Below, in pieces: positions 45,361-53,699 of a stretch of 64,000 nucleotides of DNA. The translations under genes were made by a program, and so were the position numbers. The stretch is from Epilithonimonas hungarica (GTDB lineage Bacteria > Bacteroidota > Bacteroidia > Flavobacteriales > Weeksellaceae): contig NZ_FNBH01000001.1 in the NCBI RefSeq assembly GCF_900102265.1, positions 496,001-560,000 on the forward strand, in the 5' to 3' direction. Position 1 is the stretch's first letter. Each line of letters starts with the position of its first letter. Below the pieces are notes generated by a model. That model ran no database searches and was not told the origin of the DNA. It was given only the letters and a program-made list of their open reading frames with translations.

Positions 45361-45422
45361 GTGGCGGAGTGCTTCTGTAAGCCGTTTTCTTCTTTCAATA
45401 GGTTTGAATCTCGAGTTTCCAA
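45114..45422 (-). CDS. Possible heptapeptide-repeat protein
   Basis: A 102-residue frame starting METRDSNLLKEENGLQKHS and continuing as seven-residue repeats with Gln-Leu or Gln-Pro at a fixed place and Asp/Asn/Ser/Thr elsewhere. No signal peptide is visible. It ends 26 bases before the 44134-45087 gene on the same strand. Such polar heptads could be a flexible rod, or the frame could simply be a by-product of the 21-bp repeat. I rate coding as uncertain. Confidence 0.35.
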   Translation of the reverse strand: METRDSNLLKEENGLQKHSATNDNPQLSSNNEQLSDDNDQPTRSKGQLCSNNNQLTDDNTQLSDDIDQRTTDNDQLSNDSEQPTTDSEQPTIDKDQLTTVNY

Positions 45423-45887
45423 TCTGAAAATATTCCGCTATCCTAAATTATTTAACTAAAGAAACAAAATTCTTATAATTAAAGTTATTGCTGTTGTTTT
45501 TACTATTTAAGCTTTGAATGATGTGACTAATTTATAAATAATTTGGATTAACGGCGCAAAATATTTTTCCGATGAACTTTTCATGTTTCCATATTTTGAC
45601 TGGAAAATAATTATTTTGATTAATGATTTAATAATATTCATTTTTAATTAATTATTATCAAATTTTTATTACTTTGATTAGTGAATAATTTATTTTAAAT
45701 ATTATTTAATATTGAATTGATAATGTTAAATTTCCGTTAAAGTGAGTTTTTATTTGGTTTTAGTTTTTAGTTTTGCTTCATTCTTCTAAGTAATCATATG
45801 TGTACAGTATGATAGATTGGTAAGGCAAAAGCCCAATGCCAGGGTTTGTATGGCAACAAATAATTATTAATTTTAAAATTTAACGAA
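45423..45887. other. AT-rich leader region ahead of the peptide cluster
   Basis: This gap of 465 bases should contain the promoter(s) of the cluster. TAGTTTTG at 45768-45775 fits the -7 consensus TAnnTTTG but lacks a well-spaced -33 partner; TAAATTTC at 45727-45734 is a near match. A G+C-richer patch at about 45825-45857 (GGCAAAAGCC, then GCCAGGG...GGC) could fold in the 5' leader. No second precursor peptide was found here. Confidence 0.4.
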
Positions 45888-46055
45888 ATGAAAAAACTAA
45901 ATTTAAAAGACATCAAAAATGGAATGTCAAGAAATGAAATGAGAAAAGTCAAGGGAGGGTGCGGTTCTTGTGATATTACGCATGTCGAATCTTGTTGGAA
46001 TGGTAATGTCTATAGGAGGGCTTCATTGATTAATGGCGTTTTTAAGTGTTGCTAG
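45888..46055 (+). CDS. Double-glycine leader precursor peptide (bacteriocin/RiPP-like)
   Basis: A 55-residue gene too short for normal gene callers. The leader (residues 1-24, MKKLNLKDIKNG..., ending KVKGG) has the Bacteroidota GG-leader pattern LxxIxxxxSRxEMxxVxGG, with Gly23-Gly24 as the processing site. The 31-residue core holds five Cys (25, 28, 36, 54, 55), a WNGN segment and a C-terminal Cys-Cys. An A-rich stretch precedes the ATG. The next gene starts two bases after its stop, and two thiol-disulfide proteins, a glycosyltransferase-like protein and a C39 exporter follow on the same strand. Likely a secreted peptide with disulfides or other Cys modification; its activity (antibacterial, signal or other) is unknown. 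Confidence 0.85.
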   Translation: MKKLNLKDIKNGMSRNEMRKVKGGCGSCDITHVESCWNGNVYRRASLINGVFKCC

Positions 46056-46057
46056 TA

Positions 46058-47116
46058 ATGAATTATAAGGCTTATTTACACATCATTTTTATAATGATGT
46101 GTAGCTTTTTATCCAATCAATTGTTTTCCCAAGAAGTATTAGTAAAAATCATAACGGATTCTATTATTAATAATAAAAAAATTGGTGGAATAGTTAATGA
46201 TGAATACTATAAAAATTCTTCTAAACACATAAAAGAAAATGACAAGGGATTGTTTTCTTTTCAAGTAAGGGATAGCAAATTTCCTCTACCGTATGCACTT
46301 TCTTTTCCTAAAGGAGAAGGATTTGCAATGACATTGCCTTTTCTGGTAGATAAGAACAGTGCTAGTTTTAAGCTGAGATATCTAGATAGCGGTTTTTTGT
46401 TATTAGAACCACAAACAATACAGAATGAAAATGCAAAAGATGAAATTAAATTTTATGAGTTCATTAATAGGAGATTAAAGAGTTTGGAATCCTATTATTA
46501 TAAAAATAAAGAATTGGATCAGTTACTACTAGAATATTCTAAAAAGAATAAAAACAGTTATATATTATTCTGGACTTTGGTTCGTCAATTTGAATTGAAA
46601 AGTTATAACGAGGTGTATGATGACATTTTCAATAATTTATCAAATAATATAAAAAAATCCATATATGGTAGGGTTTTTTATCATAACCTAACAGAATCAA
46701 AAAAAATCATTATAGGGAGAGAATTTCCTGAATTGGTCTTAAGTGGGCAAAAGACGATTAACCCATCCTTATATGGAAAGCAATTTACACTAATTGATTT
46801 TTGGTTTTCCCACTGCGCCCCTTGTATAGAAGATTTGCCCAAATATAAGAAACTATATGCTAAATATAAGGATAAAGGATTCGAGATTGTTGGTATTTCA
46901 ACAGATGTAACACAAGCTAAGGACAATTGGGGAAAAGTAATAAGGGATAAACAATTAGATTGGCAAAATCTTCTTGATGAAAATGGTGTTGAATCAACCA
47001 AATACGATATTAATAAATTTCCGACGACTTTCCTTTTGGATTCTGATGGTATAATTATTAAAAAAGATCTCTCTCCAGAAGAATTAGAAATATTTTTAGA
47101 AGGAAATCTAAAATAA
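46058..47116 (+). CDS. TlpA-like thioredoxin-fold protein of the peptide cluster
   Basis: 352 residues from ATG 46058; a GTG at 46046 would overlap the peptide gene. It has a signal peptide (about 1-25, ending QLFSQ), an N-terminal and middle region without recognised domain, and a C-terminal thioredoxin fold with CAPC in FSHCAPCIEDLPKY near residue 255 and KFPTTFLL near 325. It would act in the periplasm on thiols. Starting two bases after the precursor stop, it is a good candidate for handling the five-cysteine core. The related gene at 34511 has the same build. Confidence 0.88.
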   Translation: MNYKAYLHIIFIMMCSFLSNQLFSQEVLVKIITDSIINNKKIGGIVNDEYYKNSSKHIKENDKGLFSFQVRDSKFPLPYALSFPKGEGFAMTLPFLVDKNSASFKLRYLDSGFLLLEPQTIQNENAKDEIKFYEFINRRLKSLESYYYKNKELDQLLLEYSKKNKNSYILFWTLVRQFELKSYNEVYDDIFNNLSNNIKKSIYGRVFYHNLTESKKIIIGREFPELVLSGQKTINPSLYGKQFTLIDFWFSHCAPCIEDLPKYKKLYAKYKDKGFEIVGISTDVTQAKDNWGKVIRDKQLDWQNLLDENGVESTKYDINKFPTTFLLDSDGIIIKKDLSPEELEIFLEGNLK

Positions 47117-47144
47117 CGAGCAACCCAAAACTTCTAAAATCATA

Positions 47145-48719
47145 ATGACTACTAACCAAGACTTAGAAGCAATATTTTCTTATGCTCGATCTCAAAATAT
47201 AATACTTGACAAAGCAGAGTTTCAGTTTCAGGTAGAAACTCATCCGGATTATCCAAGCTTGTTGGCTTTTACAGACGCTTTTTCATTTTTTAAAATCCCA
47301 AATATTGCAACTAAAATATATGCAGACCAAATAGAAAATCTACCTAATTCTTTTGTTGCATTGCTGGGAGATATTGGAGATAATAGGAAAGAAGATTATT
47401 TGTCACACATCACTGAGAAAAATGGGAAATATCACTTTACTCATGAAAAGCAAACAAAAAAGCTAAACATTGCAGAACTAAAACAATATTGGAAAGACAT
47501 TGTTTTTTTAGCCGAAAAATCGGAAAATTTCGCAGATACAAAACCAAAATCTACTTCTGTAACTAATATGATGGTTTGCATCTTTGCATTGCTGGTTCTG
47601 GGGATTGTCTATTTATTTTCTGCTTCTATATTTGCGGTTTTGTTCGGGACAATTTATATGGCTGGGATTTTTCTTTCGATAGAAGCATTGAAAAGTGAAT
47701 TGGGAATAGAATCCACAGTTTCTAAAAATATGTGTAACATAGTCGCCAATGCAGATTGTGCACAGGTCATTAATTCTGATAAAAATACATGGCTGAAAAG
47801 CTTTAAAATCAGTGATGTTAGCATTTGGTTTTTCAGCTCTGAATTGTTGTCTTTACTATTGTTTTCAGTTTATGGCGTAACAGAAAATTATTTTGCCCTT
47901 TTAATTTTTTCCTTGGTTTTAGCAATTCCAATGACTTTGTACTCTATATATTTTCAATATAAAGTGGAGAAAAAATGGTGTCCAATTTGTTTGAGTATTA
48001 TTGCTTTGATTTATGTACAATTGTTATTATTAGTTATTAATCATCCTGCCTATTGGTCTTTTAATTTAAAAAATGTAACACTTTTTGTTTTTGGCTTTGC
48101 AGTCGTTGCATTTTCAATTTATATGATAAAACCATTTCTATTGAACATCAAAAACCTAAAAGAAAATAATATTAAAAATCTTCGGTTCAAAAGAAACTAC
48201 ACTATTTTCAAAAATAATCTGGAAAAAGAAGAACAACAGTTTTTTATAAGTGAAAATCTAGTTTTAGGCAATCTTAATTCTAAATTGAAAATCTCAATTA
48301 TTACCAGCCCACTATGTGGCTATTGCAAAAAAGCACATGAAATTCTACATGAGATTTTGAAAAATAATTACGAAAATTTATGTATTTCTATTAGGTTTAA
48401 TTATAGAGAATTCTTTGATAATAATACTCAAGATTTATTCTGTCGTTTGCTAGAAATTCACAAAGAAAAAGGAGATTTCGCTTTTTGTGACGCTTTACAA
48501 AATTGGTTTGAAACTAAAAATTTGAAAGAATGGCTTTTGAAATTCGGAGAGCCTGTAAATAGTGAACAATCAAAAAATGGATTACTATTGATAGCCGCAG
48601 AAAATGAATCTAAAAACTTGAATTTCACCCCTAATATATTCATTAATCAATATAAATTTCCCGATTTATATGATAATCAAGATTTAGAATATTTCATTAC
48701 AGATCTAATTGAAGATTAA
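47145..48719 (+). CDS. VKOR-thioredoxin fusion with C39-like N-terminal domain
   Basis: A 524-residue membrane protein in three parts. Residues about 1-120 resemble a C39 peptidase fold (ETHPDYPSLLAFTDAF near 32) but contain no cysteine, so it cannot cleave; it may bind the GG leader. Residues about 140-335 are a vitamin K epoxide reductase domain with several helices, a loop Cys pair (MCNIVANADC) and the quinone-side CPIC in WCPICLSI. Residues about 350-524 are a DsbA-like thioredoxin with CGYC. VKOR-Trx fusions make disulfides, passing electrons to quinones. It is 28 bases after the TlpA gene and five before the next. Confidence 0.88.
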   Translation: MTTNQDLEAIFSYARSQNIILDKAEFQFQVETHPDYPSLLAFTDAFSFFKIPNIATKIYADQIENLPNSFVALLGDIGDNRKEDYLSHITEKNGKYHFTHEKQTKKLNIAELKQYWKDIVFLAEKSENFADTKPKSTSVTNMMVCIFALLVLGIVYLFSASIFAVLFGTIYMAGIFLSIEALKSELGIESTVSKNMCNIVANADCAQVINSDKNTWLKSFKISDVSIWFFSSELLSLLLFSVYGVTENYFALLIFSLVLAIPMTLYSIYFQYKVEKKWCPICLSIIALIYVQLLLLVINHPAYWSFNLKNVTLFVFGFAVVAFSIYMIKPFLLNIKNLKENNIKNLRFKRNYTIFKNNLEKEEQQFFISENLVLGNLNSKLKISIITSPLCGYCKKAHEILHEILKNNYENLCISIRFNYREFFDNNTQDLFCRLLEIHKEKGDFAFCDALQNWFETKNLKEWLLKFGEPVNSEQSKNGLLLIAAENESKNLNFTPNIFINQYKFPDLYDNQDLEYFITDLIED

Positions 48720-48724
48720 GAGTT

Positions 48725-50077
48725 ATGAAGATAATACAATCCTTTTGGTCTGGCGGTTTCCAAGACATAAGAGATAATAGAGGGTGGTTATCCTATGAAT
48801 ATCATTGGTTAGGATGGATACTCAGTTGCAACCAATTACGAAAATTCTATGAAGAAGTTGAATTATATACTGATAAGTTCGGTTGCGAAATTTTGATAAA
48901 TAAATTAAATCTTCCTTACACAAAAGTTCATGTAGTTTTAGACGAAATGAACAAATATCCAAAAGATTTATGGGCAATCGCTAAGATACAAACTTATGCA
49001 CTCCAAAATAGCCCTTTTCTTCATGTAGATGGTGACGTATTTATTTGGAATAAGTTTCCTCAAGAATTAATGTCAAGCAGCTTAATAGCTCAAAATTTAG
49101 AAAATACAACAGATTATTATCGTGAAATGTGGAATGACATTGCTCCTCATTTAAAATTTATACCTCAGGATATCTATAACTATCACAATGGTCTTTCAAA
49201 TTTAGGTTGTAATATGGGAATTATTGGGGGAAATGATATAGAATTCTTTCATGAATACACCAAAAAATCTTTTGATTTTGTTGATAAGAATAGAGAAACG
49301 TGGGATGAGTTTAATTTATTTAATTTCAATATTTTTTTTGAACAAGAGTTGTTTTACGAGATGTCTGTACTTCAAAAAAAAACAATTAGTTATTTGTTTG
49401 ATGAAGTCTGGGGAGATAATTCATATTTGGGATTGGGCAATTTTCAGGATGTTCCACACAAAAGATTTTATCTTCATTTACTGGGAAACTTCAAAAGACG
49501 CTTAAGCATTTGTAGATTTCTTGAAGGGTCTGTTTTAAAAGAATATCCAGAATTTTATTTGAATCTTAAAAATTTAATTCCCGAAAAATTCGAGCATTTT
49601 GATAAAGAAATTTTGGATTATAAATTTTCTAAAAATGATAATCAAAGGCTTGTAAATAAATTTATGGAGAACATACTAGACAATAAATCAGTTATTCGCA
49701 ATGAAGGTTTGTTAGGAAGGAATATTCACTTACCAACTATTTATACGAAATTTGATAAATACACACAAGACAATATTGATTTTTCATTGCTATTACTAAA
49801 CTGTTTTGAAATTGAACACAACAAAAATCAAAATCAAGAAAATCAAAACTTAAAAGTATATGAGTTCGATGGGACTTCTATCAATTATGATTTTGACGAA
49901 ATTGATATATTGATGGTGACAGAATTAAAAGATAAAATACTAAAAAGTCAATTTTTAATAAATATGCGCCAATATCTTGAAGAAGATATTACACAAGAAG
50001 ATGTGGATGAGTTCAATAAACTTTTAATGAATAGATTGAGATATTTTTTGGAGTGTAAAATTTTAGTGCTTTTGTAA
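48725..50077 (+). CDS. DUF6734-like, glycosyltransferase-fold candidate
   Basis: A 450-residue soluble protein. The N-terminal 330 residues match what I remember of DUF6734: IIQSFWSGGFQD at the start, YHWLGWILSCNQLRKFY, LPYTKVHVVLDE, then FLHVDGDVFIW with a DGD motif near residue 101 like the metal/sugar-nucleotide site of GT-A enzymes. The last 120 residues are Asn/Glu/Asp-rich and cysteine-poor. Function is not established. In this position, between disulfide enzymes and the exporter, transfer of a sugar to the precursor peptide is a reasonable hypothesis. No signal peptide, consistent with cytoplasmic modification before export. Confidence 0.75.
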   Translation: MKIIQSFWSGGFQDIRDNRGWLSYEYHWLGWILSCNQLRKFYEEVELYTDKFGCEILINKLNLPYTKVHVVLDEMNKYPKDLWAIAKIQTYALQNSPFLHVDGDVFIWNKFPQELMSSSLIAQNLENTTDYYREMWNDIAPHLKFIPQDIYNYHNGLSNLGCNMGIIGGNDIEFFHEYTKKSFDFVDKNRETWDEFNLFNFNIFFEQELFYEMSVLQKKTISYLFDEVWGDNSYLGLGNFQDVPHKRFYLHLLGNFKRRLSICRFLEGSVLKEYPEFYLNLKNLIPEKFEHFDKEILDYKFSKNDNQRLVNKFMENILDNKSVIRNEGLLGRNIHLPTIYTKFDKYTQDNIDFSLLLLNCFEIEHNKNQNQENQNLKVYEFDGTSINYDFDEIDILMVTELKDKILKSQFLINMRQYLEEDITQEDVDEFNKLLMNRLRYFLECKILVLL

Positions 50078-50078
50078 A

Positions 50079-52295
50079 TTGAAGTCTTTCCCTTTCTACC
50101 CTCAACCCGACACCAAAGACTGCGGTCCCACCTGCCTCCGTATCATCGCCAAATATTACGAAAAAACCATCCCTATACAACAGATAAGAAATCTTTCCGA
50201 GACCACAAGAGAAGGAAGTAGTTTATTAGGATTAAGCGATGCCGCAGAAAAATTAGGATTCAGAAGTTTGGGTGTTCAAATAGATTTCAATACGCTTGCT
50301 GAGGAAGTGCCGCTTCCTTGTATTGTCCATTGGAACAAGCAACATTTTGTGGTCGTTTATAATATTGAGACCCTTCGACAGGCTCAGGGTGACAGTCGTT
50401 ATAAGATTTATGTGTCGGATCCAAGTTATGGTTTAATAACTTACTCCAAAGAAGAATTCATCAAAAGCTGGATAGGAGAGAATTCTAATGAAAACACAGA
50501 GGAAGGAATTGCTCTTCTTCTGGAAACCACTCCCTCATTTTTCAAAAATGAATTTGATGAACAAGAGAGTAAAGCGAGCTTCTCCTTCCTTTCAAAATAT
50601 GTATTGAAATATCGCTCTTTAGTTATCCAGCTTGCAATCGGGCTTTTGGCAGGGAGTTTACTGTCTCTCATTCTCCCGTTTCTTACGCAAAGTATTGTAG
50701 ATGTAGGAATCCAAAACCAGGATCTTAATTTTATCTACTTGGTTCTGCTCGCCCAAGTAATGTTGTTTTTAGGAAAAATGGGAATAGAGATCATTAGAAG
50801 TTGGATTCTACTTCATCTTTCCGCAAGAATCAACATTTCCATTATTTCCGACTTTTTTATCAAATTGATGAAACTCCCTATCAGTTTTTTTGATACAAGA
50901 ATGACGGGAGACATCATGCAGAGGATTAATGACCATCACAGGATTGAGCAGTTGCTGACCACTTCTTCCTTAAGTACACTGTTTTCACTAGTTAATCTGA
51001 TCATCTATAGCATCATACTCTTGTTTTACGATTACAGATTGTTTTTGGTGTTTTTCGTGGGAGCTTTTCTATACATTATTTGGATTACTTTTTTTCTTAA
51101 AAAACGAAAAGAGCTGGATTACAAAAGATTCTCTCAGGTTTCGCAGGAGCAAAGCAAAGTGATGGAACTTATCAATGGAATGCAGGAGATCAAAATGCAC
51201 AATGCGGAAAAGAAAAAAAGGTGGGATTGGGAGTTTTTACAGGTCAAATTATTTAAAATTCAGATCAAATCTTTGTCATTGGAACAGTGGCAATCGGTTG
51301 GCGGGAATTTTATCAACCAGATGAAGGATATTCTGGTAAGTTTTCTTGCAGCTAAATTAGTTCTAAGCGGGAATCTTACTTTAGGAATGATGCTTTCTGT
51401 TCAATATATTATTGGTCAGCTGAACAGTCCATTATTACAATTAGTAGAGTTTATAAGACAAACCCAAGATGCTAAGATTTCACTCGAGAGATTGGGAGAA
51501 ATTCACGACAAGGAAGATGAAGAGAGTGCGGATGAACAATACATAACAGAAATTCCTCAGAAAAATTTGGAAATCCAAAATGTTTCTTTCAGGTATATTG
51601 GTTCTGATTCTTTTGTTTTTGAGAACCTGTATTTAACAATTCCCTACCAAAAGACTACCGCCATTGTCGGAGCCAGCGGAAGCGGAAAGACAACTTTGCT
51701 GAAGCTATTAATGAAATTCTATGAACCCAATGTTGGTGATATTACATTAGGGAATGCCAACCTTAAAAATATCTCTCCAAGGATCTGGCGGGATCATTGT
51801 GGTGTCGTAATGCAAGATGGCTATGTTTTTAATGATACAATTGCACAGAATATTGCAGTGGGAGAAGACTACATTGATAAAAATAAATTAAGAAAAGCGG
51901 TAGAAATTGCCAATATCAAAGATTTTGTAGAGAGTTTACCATTAAGCTATAATACCAAGATTGGAAATGAAGGCGTTGGAATTTCAGGCGGACAGAGACA
52001 AAGATTGTTCATAGCAAGGGCTGTGTACAAATCTCCAGAATATATCTTTTTTGACGAAGCAACTTCTGCTCTCGATGCTAATAATGAAAAGGTAATTATG
52101 GAAAATCTGGAACAATTCTTCAAAGGAAAAACGGCCGTTGTTATAGCACACAGGTTATCGACGGTAAAACATGCTGACAAAATTATTGTTTTAGACAAAG
52201 GAAAAGTGGTAGAAGAAGGGAATCATTCAGAATTGGTTGCAAAAAAAGGAGAATATTACAGACTTGTTAAAAATCAATTGGAACTTGGAAACTAA
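50079..52295 (+). CDS. C39 peptidase-containing ABC exporter (PCAT)
   Basis: A 738-residue exporter that cleaves GG leaders and moves the core across the inner membrane. It begins at a TTG one base after the previous stop (KSFPFYPQPDTKDCGPTC is the standard family start). The peptidase domain has Cys15, His89 and Asp114. A membrane domain spans about 170-450, and the ATPase has Walker A GASGSGKTT, signature ISGGQRQR and Walker B IFFDEATSALD. Residues 96-106 (IETLRQAQGDS) are encoded by a dispersed repeat inserted between catalytic His and Asp. The exporter feeds the HlyD-type protein encoded next. Confidence 0.93.
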   Translation: MKSFPFYPQPDTKDCGPTCLRIIAKYYEKTIPIQQIRNLSETTREGSSLLGLSDAAEKLGFRSLGVQIDFNTLAEEVPLPCIVHWNKQHFVVVYNIETLRQAQGDSRYKIYVSDPSYGLITYSKEEFIKSWIGENSNENTEEGIALLLETTPSFFKNEFDEQESKASFSFLSKYVLKYRSLVIQLAIGLLAGSLLSLILPFLTQSIVDVGIQNQDLNFIYLVLLAQVMLFLGKMGIEIIRSWILLHLSARINISIISDFFIKLMKLPISFFDTRMTGDIMQRINDHHRIEQLLTTSSLSTLFSLVNLIIYSIILLFYDYRLFLVFFVGAFLYIIWITFFLKKRKELDYKRFSQVSQEQSKVMELINGMQEIKMHNAEKKKRWDWEFLQVKLFKIQIKSLSLEQWQSVGGNFINQMKDILVSFLAAKLVLSGNLTLGMMLSVQYIIGQLNSPLLQLVEFIRQTQDAKISLERLGEIHDKEDEESADEQYITEIPQKNLEIQNVSFRYIGSDSFVFENLYLTIPYQKTTAIVGASGSGKTTLLKLLMKFYEPNVGDITLGNANLKNISPRIWRDHCGVVMQDGYVFNDTIAQNIAVGEDYIDKNKLRKAVEIANIKDFVESLPLSYNTKIGNEGVGISGGQRQRLFIARAVYKSPEYIFFDEATSALDANNEKVIMENLEQFFKGKTAVVIAHRLSTVKHADKIIVLDKGKVVEEGNHSELVAKKGEYYRLVKNQLELGN
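50366..50396 (+). repeat. Short dispersed-type repeat inside the exporter gene
   Basis: Contains CCCTTCGACAGGCTCAGGGT, a known style of flavobacterial intergenic palindromic repeat (CCCT...AGGG ends). It is 31 bases or so, keeps the frame, and adds about ten residues to the C39 domain between the HFVVVY and VSDPSYG motifs, where related proteins have a short loop. Confidence 0.6.
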
Positions 52296-53589
52296 AAAAG
52301 ACATATTAGATAACTTGGAAATCCGCAGTGAAAGTGTGCAGGATATTTTGTCACAACCACCGAACTGGATGATCCGCTGGGGAAATACTTTAATATTAAC
52401 TATTCTCGGAATGATTTTGCTGATGAGCTGGTTCATCAAATATCCCGAATTTGTTCCTGCCCCAATCATTGTAACCTCACAAAACCCACCTGAAAAGCTG
52501 GAAGCCAGGATCAATTCTAAAATTGAAAAAATATTGATTAAGAATCAGCAGGAAGTCAAAAAGAATGACATTCTAATGATTTTACAATCTACAGCCAATT
52601 ATCAAGATGTTCTAAGGCTCAAAAAATTAGTAGATTCTATTTCGCCCAATCAGATTTTTTCTTTTCCGATCAATGAAACTTCAGGATTCAAATTAGGCGA
52701 ATTACAAAGTGATTACAACGCTTTCGCGAAGGCCTTTCAGGATGAGAAACTATTCGCAAAACTACAACCGTATGCTCCGGAAAATCTTGCAGCAAACCAG
52801 GGTTTATCGGAATACAGCAGTAGGATTACAACTTTAAAACAACAGCTAAATCTTGAAAATGCAAAATTCGACTTGAGTAAGAAGAATTTTTCTCGTTCAC
52901 AATCTTTATTCGATCAGGGCGTCATCTCGAAAATGGAACTGGAAAATGAGAAAATAAAATATCTGCAGGCAGAGCAGAATCTCAAAACTATTAATATTTC
53001 TCTTTCTCAAATGCAGGAAGGGATTTCCACTTTTAATAAAACAAAAAGTGGAGCATCCATTAACGCGCAGAAAGACAAAAGTAATTACGCTTCACAAACT
53101 CTGCAAATGTTTGAGCAATTAAGAAAATCTCTAAAACAATGGGAACAGAATTATTTGGTTATTTCCTCAACAAACGGGATTGTAAGCTTTCAGCAATTCT
53201 TTGGAGAGAATCAATTCGTGAAGGCCGGAGATGCTATTTTAACAATATTACCAACCGATAAAGTAGCTGTTGTCGGCAGAATGCAGGTTCCCTCAACTAA
53301 CTCCGGGAAAATCATTCCGGGAGAAAAAGTGCTGATAAAATTGGACAATTACCGTTTCCAGGAATACGGACTCGTAGAAGGTAAAGTACAGAATATTTCT
53401 CTGGCTCCGGATAATAATGGAAATTATTATGTGGATGTAATTCTTCCAAAAGGCTTGAAGACATCTTACAACAAACTATTGCCCTTTGATAAAGAACTCA
53501 AAGGAAATGCTGAAATCGTTACGCAGGATCTTAGATTAATCGAAAGGTTTTTTTATCAGATCAGGAAATTGTTGAGATTTCAGAATTAA
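52285..53589 (+). CDS. HlyD family membrane fusion protein
   Basis: About 434 residues. No ATG is available at the front; a TTG at 52285 overlaps the exporter stop by 11 bases and gives a plausible start (residues ETKKDILDNLEIRSE follow). An upstream TTG at 52237 is also in frame. One transmembrane helix (near WGNTLILTILGMILLMSW), a biotinyl-lipoyl-like region split by a long coiled coil (about 110-300), and a C-terminal beta domain ending QIRKLLRFQN form the usual adaptor. It would link the exporter to a TolC-type outer membrane channel, which is not encoded here. Confidence 0.88.
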   Translation: METKKDILDNLEIRSESVQDILSQPPNWMIRWGNTLILTILGMILLMSWFIKYPEFVPAPIIVTSQNPPEKLEARINSKIEKILIKNQQEVKKNDILMILQSTANYQDVLRLKKLVDSISPNQIFSFPINETSGFKLGELQSDYNAFAKAFQDEKLFAKLQPYAPENLAANQGLSEYSSRITTLKQQLNLENAKFDLSKKNFSRSQSLFDQGVISKMELENEKIKYLQAEQNLKTINISLSQMQEGISTFNKTKSGASINAQKDKSNYASQTLQMFEQLRKSLKQWEQNYLVISSTNGIVSFQQFFGENQFVKAGDAILTILPTDKVAVVGRMQVPSTNSGKIIPGEKVLIKLDNYRFQEYGLVEGKVQNISLAPDNNGNYYVDVILPKGLKTSYNKLLPFDKELKGNAEIVTQDLRLIERFFYQIRKLLRFQN

Positions 53590-53699
53590 TTAAAAACGAT
53601 TCACATGAATTTTCTTTTTTAAAATTGATCTGTATTAATGTTACGTTAATGTTCATGATTAAAATAATTTTCTAAATTTATCTTAATAAAAACACAGAT

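Noticed and set aside
44134-45422. Prophage or tail module
   Set aside because: Only one protein has a vaguely structural look; no capsid, portal, terminase, integrase or att-like repeats were seen.
45152-45427. 91-residue plus-strand frame of Trp/Cys/His-rich repeats
   Set aside because: The reverse reading of the 21-bp repeat; composition (CHWLV-type) is unlike a real protein and no signals precede it.
45888-46055. Lanthipeptide precursor
   Set aside because: No LanB, LanC, LanM or radical-SAM gene is nearby, and the core has few Ser/Thr near the Cys; disulfide or glycosyl chemistry fits the neighbours better.
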